DNA from: Branchiibius sp. NY16-3462-2
Lineage (GTDB): Bacteria > Actinomycetota > Actinomycetes > Actinomycetales > Dermatophilaceae
Direction of reading: 5' to 3'
Length of the DNA stretch: 64,000 nucleotides
Assembly (NCBI RefSeq): GCF_001594145.1
Contig: NZ_LVCF01000043.1
Location: 1-64,000, forward strand
Both the position numbers and the translations under genes were made by a program. The notes beneath the pieces are model-generated. The model searched no databases. It worked only from the letters and a program-made list of their open reading frames with translations, and was not told the origin of the DNA. This document shows positions 32,977 through 41,176 of the stretch, piece by piece. The first letter of the stretch is position 1. The number at the start of each line of letters is the position of its first letter.

Positions 32977-34418
32977 GCACCACACCCGAAACCGCTACTA
33001 CCGCAACTACTTCCGGCGCAGGTACGACGCCCCGAGGCACCGACCGGTACGTCGCCGCCCGGGACCACCTGTGGGGTCACTTCACCCGGCAGTCCGTCTA
33101 CGAACCGGTGTCCGAGGGTGGCCTCGGCGCGCACGTGCCGATCATCGAGCGCGGTGAGGGCGCCTGGATCTGGGACGTCAACGGCAAGAAGTACTTCGAC
33201 GGCCTGGCGGGCCTGTTCACCGTCCAGGTGGGACACGGCCGCGCCGAACTGGCCGAAGCAGCAGCCAAGCAGGCCGAGAAGCTGGCCTTCTTCCCGATCT
33301 GGTCCTACGCCCACGCGCCGGCGATCGACCTGGCCGAGCGCCTCGCGACCTATGCCCCCGGTGACTTGAACCGCGCGTTCTTCACCACCGGCGGCGGTGA
33401 GGCCGTGGAGTCGGCGTGGAAGCTGGCCAAGCAGTACTTCAAGCTGACCGGCAAACCGACCAAGCACAAGGTGATCAGCCGCTCCATCGCCTACCACGGC
33501 ACCCCGCAGGGCGCGCTGGCGATCACCGGTATCCCGGACCTGAAGATCCCCTTCGAGCCGCTGGTCCCCGGTGCGTTCCGCGCGCCCAACACCAACATCT
33601 ACCGTGCGCAACCAGAGTTGCGCGACGACCCGAAGGCGTTCGGCCGCTGGGCCGCCGACCGCATCGGTGAGGCCATCGAGTTCGAGGGCCCCGACACGGT
33701 CGCCGCAGTCTTCCTGGAGCCGGTGCAGAACGCCGGCGGTTGCTTCCCGCCGCCGCCCGGCTACTTCGAGCGCGTGCGCGAGATCTGCGACGAGTACGAC
33801 GTGCTGCTGGTCTCCGACGAGACCATCTGCGCGTTCGGCCGCATCGGAGAGATCTTCGCCTGCAACGACTTCGGCTACGTGCCGGACATCATCACCACCG
33901 CCAAGGGTCTGACCTCCGGCTACTCCCCGCTCGGGGTCATGATGGCCAGCGACCGGCTCTTCGAACCGTTCCGCAAGGGCCACGAGGCGTTCGGGCACGG
34001 TTACACCTTCGGTGGGCACCCGGTCTCTGCGGCGGTCGCGATGGCCAACCTGGACATCTTCGAGCGCGAGAAGCTGACCGATCACGTGCACGACAACGCG
34101 CCGAAGTTCCGGTCGACCCTGGAGAAGCTGCTGGATCTGCCGATCGTCGGTGACGTGCGCGGCGAGGGCTACTTCTACGGGATCGAACTGGTCAAGGACA
34201 AGGAGACCCGCGAGACCTTCAACGAGGAGGAGTCCGAGCGGCTGCTGCGCGGCTTCTTGTCCAAGGCACTCTTCGAAGCCGGTATCTACTGCCGCGCCGA
34301 CGACCGTGGCGACCCGGTCATCCAGCTGTCCCCGCCGCTGATCATCGGCCAGGACGAGTTCGACTGGATCGAGCAGACCCTGCGGGGCGTGCTGACCGAG
34401 GCGCTGGACATCCTCTGA
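32973..34418 (+). CDS. class III PLP aminotransferase (putrescine/GABA-type omega-aminotransferase)
   Basis: A 481-residue fold-type I enzyme. Landmarks are FTTGGGEAVESAWKLAKQYF, SRSIAYHGTPQGAL, VSDETICAFGRIGE with the PLP Asp, the Schiff-base Lys311 in TTAKGLTSGYSPLG, and GHGYTFGGHPVSAAVAMANL. The sequence resembles SpuC-like putrescine-pyruvate aminotransferases more than classical GabT, but this needs a tree. Context (aminobutyraldehyde and succinate-semialdehyde dehydrogenases across the divergent promoter) supports a polyamine or GABA substrate. Confidence 0.82.
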   Translation: MSTTPETATTATTSGAGTTPRGTDRYVAARDHLWGHFTRQSVYEPVSEGGLGAHVPIIERGEGAWIWDVNGKKYFDGLAGLFTVQVGHGRAELAEAAAKQAEKLAFFPIWSYAHAPAIDLAERLATYAPGDLNRAFFTTGGGEAVESAWKLAKQYFKLTGKPTKHKVISRSIAYHGTPQGALAITGIPDLKIPFEPLVPGAFRAPNTNIYRAQPELRDDPKAFGRWAADRIGEAIEFEGPDTVAAVFLEPVQNAGGCFPPPPGYFERVREICDEYDVLLVSDETICAFGRIGEIFACNDFGYVPDIITTAKGLTSGYSPLGVMMASDRLFEPFRKGHEAFGHGYTFGGHPVSAAVAMANLDIFEREKLTDHVHDNAPKFRSTLEKLLDLPIVGDVRGEGYFYGIELVKDKETRETFNEEESERLLRGFLSKALFEAGIYCRADDRGDPVIQLSPPLIIGQDEFDWIEQTLRGVLTEALDIL

Positions 34419-34449
34419 CGCGTGCCGGATGCGTGGTTACGCTCGGTGC

Positions 34450-35652
34450 ATGACCGAGCGTGACTACGACATCGTCCTGTACGGCGCCACCGGGTTCGTC
34501 GGCAAACTCACCGCCGAGCACCTGGCGGCGCATGCGCCCGAGGGAGTTCGGATAGCGCTGGCGGGACGCTCACCGAGCAAGCTGCAAGCGGTGCATGCCG
34601 ATCTCGGCGTGGATTGGCCTCTCGTGACTGCTGATTCGTCGGACCCGGCCTCGCTGAGGGCGATGGCCGAGTCCACCCGCGTCGTGATCAGCACCGTGGG
34701 CCCGTACGCGAAATACGGGCTGCCCCTGGTCGAAGCGTGTGCGACGGCGGGAACCGACTACGTCGACCTGACCGGAGAGGTGCTCTTCGTCCGGGAGTCC
34801 ATCGACCGCTTCCACGCCCTGGCCGGCGAGACGGGTGCGCGGATCGTGCACTCCTGCGGCTTCGATTCGGTCCCCTCCGACCTGGCCGTGTTCGAACTGG
34901 CGCAGGTCGCTGCTCCGCTGGGCGAGACCACCCTCTACGTGCGGATGAAGGGCGGCGTCAGCGGCGGCACCGTGGCCTCGGCCCGCGAACAGATGGCGCA
35001 GGTGCGGTCCGACAAGGACAAACGCGCGATCGCCCTGGATAAGTTCGCCCTCTCCCCCGACCGCTCCGCAGAGCCCAACGGCGAGTGGAAGGACTCCCTC
35101 AAGGTCTGGCACAGCGACGAAATGCACTCGTGGGCAGCGCCGTTCATCATGTCCACCTTCAACACCCGGATCGTGCGGCGCAGCAATGCCCTGCTTGGTC
35201 ACGAGTACGGCGAGGGGTTCCGTTATCGGGAGACCCTCACCACCGGGGATGGTTGGCAGGGGCGACTGCGCGCCGAAGCGATCGCCAAGGGTATGGCCCT
35301 CGGGATGGCTGCGCTGTCGGTCGACAAGCTGTCACCGCTGGTCGACAAGGTCGTGCCGGAGCCGGGAGAGGGTCCGTCGGAAGAGGACCGCACCAACGGC
35401 CGGTTCAGCGTCGAGGCCCGATCGGGTGGTCACCGCAGCGTGGTCGCCGCCAAGGGCGACCCCGGTTATGCGGCGACGTGCGTCATGCTCGGTGAGAGCG
35501 CACTCGCTCTGGCCACCCAGCGCGATGAGCTGCCGTTGCCCGAGGGGCTTCACGGGGGTGTCCTCACGCCAGCCACCGCCTTCGGCAGTGTGCTGTCGGA
35601 TCGGCTACGCGCACAAGGGTTCACGATCACTGCGGGTCCGGTCACGGCGTGA
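34450..35652 (+). CDS. trans-acting enoyl reductase/saccharopine dehydrogenase-like protein
   Basis: A 400-residue NAD(P)-binding protein beginning DYDIVLYGATGFVGKLTAEHL, with GYxx-type Rossmann fold and the SSDPASL, VGPYAKYGLPLVEAC and HSCGFDSVPSDLAV motifs of the Rv2449c/Rv2953 family. Mycobacterial Rv2953 is a trans-acting enoyl reductase in phthiocerol synthesis; most other members are unassigned. The ATG at 34450 follows a 31-bp gap after the aminotransferase. The stop overlaps the next gene (GTGA). Confidence 0.82.
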   Translation: MTERDYDIVLYGATGFVGKLTAEHLAAHAPEGVRIALAGRSPSKLQAVHADLGVDWPLVTADSSDPASLRAMAESTRVVISTVGPYAKYGLPLVEACATAGTDYVDLTGEVLFVRESIDRFHALAGETGARIVHSCGFDSVPSDLAVFELAQVAAPLGETTLYVRMKGGVSGGTVASAREQMAQVRSDKDKRAIALDKFALSPDRSAEPNGEWKDSLKVWHSDEMHSWAAPFIMSTFNTRIVRRSNALLGHEYGEGFRYRETLTTGDGWQGRLRAEAIAKGMALGMAALSVDKLSPLVDKVVPEPGEGPSEEDRTNGRFSVEARSGGHRSVVAAKGDPGYAATCVMLGESALALATQRDELPLPEGLHGGVLTPATAFGSVLSDRLRAQGFTITAGPVTA

Positions 35653-36695
35653 GCCGCAGCGGGTCGGAGATCGCACAGCTGCGGGTCATCTCCCAGCAGT
35701 TGGCGACCCCGGCCCCGTCGATCATCGACGCAGTCACCCACCTGACGTGCGTGCAGGCGCAGGACTGGAAGGCGTCACGATCGGCGCTGGCACTGCGCGC
35801 AGGTTGCTCGACCGCAGAAGTGGACGACGCCGCGAACAGCGCTGCGATCGTGCGTAGTTGGCCGATGCGCGGCACGTTGCACTGGCTCCCGGCGCAGGAT
35901 CTGCAATGGATGCTGTCCCTCACTGCCGCCTCGACGGTGCGTGCTGCCGCGGGGCGGCATCGGCAACTCGGTATCGCCGACTCGGATGTGGAAGAAGTGC
36001 GACGGCTGACGGAGTCCGCCTTGTCCGCCGGTTCTCGCTCGCGCAACGCTCTGAAGGCCCTCTGGGCTGAGGCCGGCGTCGACGTAGCCGGTCAGCGGTT
36101 CATCCATCTGCTGCAACGACTCGCGTTGGATGGGGTCATCTGTTTCGGACCGGTGATCGACGGGCAGCAGCAACTCGTGCTCTGCTCCCTCTGGATCCCG
36201 TCGCCGCGCGCTCTCGCCCGTGAGGCCGCCATCGTTGAATTCGCGCAACGCTATCTGCGATCACACGGACCGGCGACCATGGCGGACTTCTGCTGGTGGA
36301 GCAAATTGCTGGTGCGTGACGTGAAACCGTTGTGGCCGCAGATCGTTTCGTCATTCGAAGAGGTCATCGTGGAGGGACGGTCGCTCTTCGTCGACCCTGC
36401 CGTCATGGACTCCCTCCCCGCCTTGCGACGGGCGGCGCGGGCGCCGATGCTGTTGCCTGCCTTCGACGAACTGATCCTGGGGTACGCCGATCGGTCTCCC
36501 ACGTTGTCTCCCGGCGATTTTGAGAAGGTGGTACCGGGTCGTAACGGCTACTTCCTGCCGACGGTGCTGGATAGCGCAACGGTGGTCGGTACCTGGAAAG
36601 CGACCAGTCCGATCGAAGTCTCACCTTTCCACGGTGAGCTTCGTGGTCCGGTGGACCGCGCGCTCCGCCGCCTCTCCGACTCGTTCCCTACGTGA
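35649..36695 (+). CDS. winged-helix DNA-binding protein, AlkZ/DUF1006 family
   Basis: A 348-residue protein of the HTH_42 family. The family's Q-x-Q element is present near residue 38 (CVQAQDWKAS), then SWPMRGTLHWLPAQDLQWML, a winged-helix stretch FIHLLQRLALDGVICFGP, and a C-terminal PAFDELILGYADR. AlkZ-type members are DNA glycosylases that unhook interstrand crosslinks made by azinomycin; Q-x-Q is the catalytic motif. Whether this member acts on DNA damage is inferred. The GTG start overlaps the upstream stop, and its own stop overlaps the next ATG. Confidence 0.78.
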   Translation: MSRSGSEIAQLRVISQQLATPAPSIIDAVTHLTCVQAQDWKASRSALALRAGCSTAEVDDAANSAAIVRSWPMRGTLHWLPAQDLQWMLSLTAASTVRAAAGRHRQLGIADSDVEEVRRLTESALSAGSRSRNALKALWAEAGVDVAGQRFIHLLQRLALDGVICFGPVIDGQQQLVLCSLWIPSPRALAREAAIVEFAQRYLRSHGPATMADFCWWSKLLVRDVKPLWPQIVSSFEEVIVEGRSLFVDPAVMDSLPALRRAARAPMLLPAFDELILGYADRSPTLSPGDFEKVVPGRNGYFLPTVLDSATVVGTWKATSPIEVSPFHGELRGPVDRALRRLSDSFPT

Positions 36696-37273
36696 TGGCC
36701 GACGTCATCCAGGTCTGGTGCAGCTCGACGGCTGGCCCCGTGGAGTGGCTCAATGACACTGAGTGGCAGAGACTTTCGCGGTTTCGTTCGACCGCTGCCG
36801 CTCAGGACTTCCTGGTGGGTACGACGCTCGCGAGGTTCGCGCTCGGGGCTTGGCTCGGCGTACCCGAGGGTGAGGTCCCCCTCGACCGGACGTGCGAGCG
36901 ATGCGGCCGGCCGCACGGTCGACCTCGCGTTGCGGGCGCCCACGTCAGCATCGCGCACGCGTGCGGCACCGCCTTGGTTGCCGTGAGCGATGCTCCCGTC
37001 GGTGTCGATCTCGAACCCCTCGGTCGCGCGGTGCCACCCGACTCGGGCGCCGCGGACCTGGTGGATTGGGTGCGCAAGGAGGCGGTGCTCAAACTGACCG
37101 GCGACGGCCTGCGGATCCCGATGAATCAAATCGAGATTCGCAAGGGAGCGGTTACAGCGTGGCCAGGCAATCCGTTGCCACCGTTGCGAGTTCACGATCT
37201 GAAGTTGCATGGGTTTGTAGCAGCCCTGGCCTGCTCACCACACGCCACCCGAATCGATCAGCTGGTGATGTGA
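36695..37273 (+). CDS. 4'-phosphopantetheinyl transferase superfamily protein
   Basis: A 192-residue Sfp-like transferase that would load the CoA-derived arm onto carrier proteins. The magnesium-binding motif is GVDLE at residues 103-107, and WVRKEAVLKLTGDGL at 125-139 supplies the second Glu and Lys. A CERCGRPHGRP element near 68-78 is a possible small zinc loop and matches the usual substrate-entry motif. The ATG at 36695 overlaps the upstream TGA by one base; a GTG at 36692 is also possible. No polyketide or peptide synthase is in the window, so the target is elsewhere. Confidence 0.82.
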   Translation: MADVIQVWCSSTAGPVEWLNDTEWQRLSRFRSTAAAQDFLVGTTLARFALGAWLGVPEGEVPLDRTCERCGRPHGRPRVAGAHVSIAHACGTALVAVSDAPVGVDLEPLGRAVPPDSGAADLVDWVRKEAVLKLTGDGLRIPMNQIEIRKGAVTAWPGNPLPPLRVHDLKLHGFVAALACSPHATRIDQLVM

Positions 37274-37340
37274 CACTGACTCCAATTCCGCTGTGAGCGT
37301 ATCGAATTGGGCAGAACTGGACCTGTGCATATCGATTTCG

Positions 37341-37362
37341 AGGTGTCGAACACCTGTACACT
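37341..37362 (+). promoter_or_regulatory. candidate leaderless promoter and partial SOS-like box of the DUF222/HNH gene
   Basis: TACACT (37357-37362) fits a -10 of the TAnnnT type, 6 nt before the ATG at 37369, and no ribosome-binding site precedes either start. Just upstream, AGGTGT-CGA-ACACCT (37341-37355) is a perfect inverted repeat. TCGAAC-ACCT-GTACAC (37346-37361) matches the first half of the actinobacterial LexA box TCGAAC-N4-GTTCGA fully and the second half in only three of six positions. Confidence 0.35.
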
Positions 37363-37368
37363 ATGGGT

Positions 37369-39078
37369 ATGTCCGTGCCGCGCTCCGTGATCCGCCAGAA
37401 GGCGCTCTCGGATGCCTCGGTGGCGGACCTGTTGGCGGCTGCTTCGCAGTTGTTGCAGGTCGCCTACGACCGGGTCGGTAAAGCCGTCTCGGGCTTGTCG
37501 GAGGATGAGTTACTTGCCGACGTGACTCTTGCGCAGCGGGTGCAGAACTCCGCGTGGGGTGTGCAAACGCATCGGATCGCGCAGGCTGCGGCGATCGAAC
37601 ACCGCGAGGACCCCAACCCCGTCGAAGACGCTCTCCCGCGACTGGTGTCGCGGGTGGTGCGGCATGAGCCGGGGTCGTACGTCGATGAATGGTTCCCCCT
37701 CGAACTATCCACCCGCCTGGGCTGGTCGGACCGGCAAGCCGGCAACCGGATGAGCGACGCCATCGACACCCTCGAACGCTGCCCCCGGTTGTTGGACCGG
37801 GTCGGTGCCGGCGGGCTGGACCCGTTCAAAGCCACCGTGATCGCGGACGTGACCACCGGTGCCCCCGAGCACGTCACCCTTGCGGTGGAAGAGCGTGTGT
37901 TGGCTGGTGACCCCGAGGCCACCACGGCGGCGAAGCTGCGGGCGAAGGCGCGTCGGTTGCGGGTGCGCCTGGACCCGATCGGAGCAGATGCAGCCGCCGC
38001 TGCCCGGCGCCGCTCCGCGGTGGGGGTGTTCGTGCGGGAGCATCACGAACCCGGCCTGTCGGAACTGACCGCGGTGCTTCCGACGTTGGATGCGGCGAAA
38101 CTGATGGCCGCCATCGACCAGTTAGCCCGGGACCTGCACTCAGTGACCACCACGGACAAGACCCTGGCGGAGTGCCGGGTCGACGCCCTCACCGACCTGA
38201 CCCTGGCCGGGGTCGGTGTCGACACCCAGCTGACGTTCCTGATCCCGATCGACACCACTGCCCCAGCCGACGCTGACCCGCCAGCTGCGGCGGCGTCCGG
38301 CGATCCGGTCGGATCTGAGGAGGACGACCCGTTCGCGGGTGACCCCGGCGAGGACCTGTTCAATGGCCTGGATTTCATCGAGGCATCCCTGCTAGCCCAC
38401 GAAGCGCTGATCGAGCAGGACCTGCGCGCCGAAGGCCTGGTCCCGATCAACGGCCGCGACCTCATGGATGAAGAACTACGGGCGCTGTTCGATGCCGAAC
38501 TCGCCGAACTCAACGCCATCGCCAGTGGATCCACGGAACTGCAGGCACGAACCGGTCCACCGGATGCACCAAGCGCTAGTCCACCGGGCTGTGATCACGT
38601 GCCCGAGCCGGACAACCTCACCCACCAACACCGCCCACCAACCAAAGCCACCGGTGCCGGGATGATCGGTGACCTGTTGCTACCCCGGGTCGGGGTGATC
38701 CCCGCGGACAGCATCGTGGAGATGACCCACCTACTCGGCGTGAAACTCTCCCGAGCCCTCACCGACGCAGCAACAGGTGTCGTGGTGGAAACCGGTGACC
38801 GCTCCTACCGGCCCGGTGCCCGCCTGGCCCGGTTCGTCCAAGCCCGCGACCAACACTGCCGCTTCCCCGGCTGCACCCGACCCGCGAAACTGTCCGACAT
38901 CGACCACGTCATCCGCTACCCCGACGGAGAAACCACCGCCGGCAACCTGCAATGCCTCTGCCGCCACCACCACCGCGCCAAACACGAAGGCGGCTGGAAA
39001 GTCGTCATGTCCCCCACCGGGGTCTGCACCTGGACCAGCCCCACCGGCCGCACCTACATCACGAATCCCGGCGACTGA
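37369..39078 (+). CDS. DUF222 and HNH endonuclease-domain protein (13E12-type)
   Basis: A 569-residue complete member of the DUF222 family. The N-terminal helical part (VADLLAAASQLLQVAYDRV onward) and DUF222 core run to about residue 280. A long acidic, Ala/Pro-rich linker follows to about 390, and the C-terminal HNH domain has CRFPGCTRPAKLSDIDHVI then CLCRHHHRAKHEGGW, with both zinc cysteine pairs and the D-H catalytic dyad. The first start ATG is at 37363, but the promoter suggests a leaderless transcript starting at 37369. Several mycobacterial members are DNA-damage-inducible; the role is otherwise unknown. A related gene lies at the left edge, with the linker replaced by Ser-Thr-Pro repeats. 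Confidence 0.9.
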   Translation: MSVPRSVIRQKALSDASVADLLAAASQLLQVAYDRVGKAVSGLSEDELLADVTLAQRVQNSAWGVQTHRIAQAAAIEHREDPNPVEDALPRLVSRVVRHEPGSYVDEWFPLELSTRLGWSDRQAGNRMSDAIDTLERCPRLLDRVGAGGLDPFKATVIADVTTGAPEHVTLAVEERVLAGDPEATTAAKLRAKARRLRVRLDPIGADAAAAARRRSAVGVFVREHHEPGLSELTAVLPTLDAAKLMAAIDQLARDLHSVTTTDKTLAECRVDALTDLTLAGVGVDTQLTFLIPIDTTAPADADPPAAAASGDPVGSEEDDPFAGDPGEDLFNGLDFIEASLLAHEALIEQDLRAEGLVPINGRDLMDEELRALFDAELAELNAIASGSTELQARTGPPDAPSASPPGCDHVPEPDNLTHQHRPPTKATGAGMIGDLLLPRVGVIPADSIVEMTHLLGVKLSRALTDAATGVVVETGDRSYRPGARLARFVQARDQHCRFPGCTRPAKLSDIDHVIRYPDGETTAGNLQCLCRHHHRAKHEGGWKVVMSPTGVCTWTSPTGRTYITNPGD

Positions 39079-39100
39079 CGGGTCCTGCGTCGGCAGCCGA

Positions 39101-39125
39101 CCGGCCCCAGCTGAGCCAGGGCCGG
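39101..39125. terminator. stem-loop between the HNH gene and the surface-protein gene
   Basis: CCGGCCC (39101-39107) pairs with GGGCCGG (39119-39125). Inside the loop GCT and AGC can add a short inner stem. It lies between two convergent genes and has no clear U run, so it is a modest bidirectional terminator candidate. Confidence 0.4.
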
Positions 39126-39136
39126 CCAGGCGCTCG

Positions 39137-39751
39137 TTAACGTTGCCGCTTGAGGCGACGACGCAGACCGACTCCGGTCAGCAGGGCACCCGCGGCCAGG
39201 ACTGCGGCACCCCCGACCAGTTGATCATTAGCACCCGTGACCGCAGGGGCCACGGGGCCATCGGTGACGACCGGCGGCCCGCTGGTCGGGTGGCCAGAAC
39301 TCGTCGGACTGCTGGGGCCAGTCGGCTTGGCGACCACCCAGGCCGGTGGCGCGGGGCGGGTGGTCGGCAACCCGGCGCAACTGGTGGGCAGATGGATCTG
39401 GACGGTGAACTTCGACCCGGTGCTCGACCCGCTGACGACGATCGCACCGTCGGCTCCCTTGACGCCGGCAGCGGCGTAAACCCCTGGCTCATAAGGCTTT
39501 GCAGACCCAAGGGTCTTGCTACCCACTCCTGGCAGGGTCAGGGTCACTGCCTTCTCCGCGTGCCCCAGCGTGCGGAAGTATCCGGCGATCGCCGGTACCT
39601 GACCACTGCAGTAATACTGCGGAGCGGTGTACTCGAAGTTGCCCGAGGTGATCGGCTTCGGTGTACTCACCGCCATCGCCGCACCGCTGGACATCATTGC
39701 GACCACCGCCGCGGCCGCGGCACCCGCCGCTGCTTTTCGAACCATCTGCAC
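39137..39751 (-). CDS. secreted surface protein with LAxTG-like sorting tail
   Basis: A 204-residue exported protein. The N-terminus is a signal peptide (MVRKAAAGAAAAAVVAMM, cleavage near GAAMA-V). The mature domain of about 100 residues has two cysteines (PQYYCSG and TSCAGLP) likely to form a disulfide. A Pro/Ser/Thr linker follows, then PAVTG, a hydrophobic stretch LVGGAAVLAAGALLTGVGL and a basic RRRLKRQR end. This is the order of a sortase substrate, with PAVTG in place of LAxTG of class E sortases. The start is the GTG at 39751, with AAGGGG 8 nt ahead. The domain is unfamiliar to me. Confidence 0.7.
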   Translation of the reverse strand: MQMVRKAAAGAAAAAVVAMMSSGAAMAVSTPKPITSGNFEYTAPQYYCSGQVPAIAGYFRTLGHAEKAVTLTLPGVGSKTLGSAKPYEPGVYAAAGVKGADGAIVVSGSSTGSKFTVQIHLPTSCAGLPTTRPAPPAWVVAKPTGPSSPTSSGHPTSGPPVVTDGPVAPAVTGANDQLVGGAAVLAAGALLTGVGLRRRLKRQR

Positions 39752-39910
39752 GTGAACGACCCCTTGTTCTGACGGTGACGGCGGATCAATCTGCCTGGCC
39801 TCGCCCGCCATCCTGTGCGTAAGCCATGTGAACCCTGTCCCCGGGTGACCGGTCCCGTAACCACCTGTGGGGGTGCATCAGTGAATTGCCAGCATTCACT
39901 CAGCTGGACG

Positions 39911-41128
39911 TCATGATCGGCGCGATCCCCAGTTCCACTCCGGTGTCGTCAACGCGCCCAGACCCTCGACCACCGTCTCCCCCGTATCCCTGTTCAGCGG
40001 CAACAACAGCGGCTGCGATCCGTCCCACTCCAACACCGGCACCGCGTCCAACGCAGCCGTCATCACCGCCGAGTGGGTCACCACGATCACCTGGGAGCGG
40101 GTGGCCGCATCCGCGATCAACCGGGCCAGCGGCTCCAACAGGGACGGATGCAACGAAGCTTCCGGCTCGTTGATCACCAGCAACGGCGGCGGTGTTGGAC
40201 TGAGCAGGGCCGCCACCCACAACAGGTAGCGCAGCGTCCCGTCGGAGAGTTCGGCAGCACGCATCGCGCGCAGCATCCCCGGTTGATGCAGCGCGATATC
40301 GAACAACCCGTCGCTCTCGACGATCTCGATGGCTGACCCGGGAAACGCGTCGTCGATCGTTGCGTCGAGGTGGCGGCGGCCGTCTTCGATGATGGTCTGC
40401 AGCGCGGCCGCCAGGTCGCGGCCGTCGTCAGCCAGGACGGGGGTCCGGGTGCCCACCATCGGGTGGCGTGCCGGTGCGTCCACGTCCGCGCGGAAGCCGT
40501 CATAGAACCGCCAGGATCTCAATTGCTCACGGACAGCGACGAGTTCGGCGGAACGAGCGGGATCGGCGTACTCAGTGAGCATCGATCGGTAGGGCACCAA
40601 CTTGTCGCTCAACCGTTGCCAACCCGCCGAGCCGTCGAGGTCGGCATCGGCCACCTCGACCAGTCCCCACGAGCGACGGGCCAGGACGTTGGCGCGCCGC
40701 ATCGCGGTGCCGGCGAAGACCACCTCACGTTTGATCTCTGGGTCGCGCAGGAAGAGTGAGGGGCGGGGCGCTTCCCGCGCCTGGGGTGATTGCGGCGGCA
40801 GACCCAGATCCATCAGGTAGCCGAAGTCGTCACTGCCGAACCCGACCAACAGACTGATCGGTCCCTTGCGCAACACGCCCTGGGTGACACCACTGGTTCG
40901 CGCCGAACGCAATTCGGCCGGGCCGGCCCACAACGCCGAGCCCAAGCCGCCCTCGCGCGCCAACGAGCCGATCAGCCGTCCGGAACCGACATCGGCCAGC
41001 AGTCGCACCGCCCGGTAAAGAGAGGACTTGCCACTTCCGTTGGGCCCGGTGATGACCGTCAGACCGGACAACGGCACCGTCACGTCACGCAGCGAGCGAT
41101 ACCCGCGGATGGCCAGCGTGCGCAACAT
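39911..41128 (-). CDS. AAA-type ATPase, RecF/OLD-like
   Basis: A 405-residue cytoplasmic ATPase. The Walker A motif GPNGSGKSSL is at residues 28-37, close to the N-terminus as in SMC/RecF/OLD proteins. A signature-like LSDGTLRYLLWVAALL lies near residue 293, Walker B is LLVINEPEASLHP with its Glu, and VIVVTHSAVM is the H-loop. The middle 200 residues have no recognisable nuclease (no TOPRIM motif seen). It stands alone, divergent from a LOG-family gene (48 bp). The function is unknown; such solitary ATPases occur in many genomes. Confidence 0.78.
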   Translation of the reverse strand: MLRTLAIRGYRSLRDVTVPLSGLTVITGPNGSGKSSLYRAVRLLADVGSGRLIGSLAREGGLGSALWAGPAELRSARTSGVTQGVLRKGPISLLVGFGSDDFGYLMDLGLPPQSPQAREAPRPSLFLRDPEIKREVVFAGTAMRRANVLARRSWGLVEVADADLDGSAGWQRLSDKLVPYRSMLTEYADPARSAELVAVREQLRSWRFYDGFRADVDAPARHPMVGTRTPVLADDGRDLAAALQTIIEDGRRHLDATIDDAFPGSAIEIVESDGLFDIALHQPGMLRAMRAAELSDGTLRYLLWVAALLSPTPPPLLVINEPEASLHPSLLEPLARLIADAATRSQVIVVTHSAVMTAALDAVPVLEWDGSQPLLLPLNRDTGETVVEGLGALTTPEWNWGSRRS

Positions 41129-41176
41129 GCTCGCACCCTACGGTCGAGCACCGACGGCAGCGGGCAGAATGACCGG

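Noticed and set aside
37346..37361. Full LexA box before the DUF222/HNH gene
   Set aside because: Only the left half matches TCGAAC; the right half has three of six bases, so I keep it as a weak hint, not a site call.
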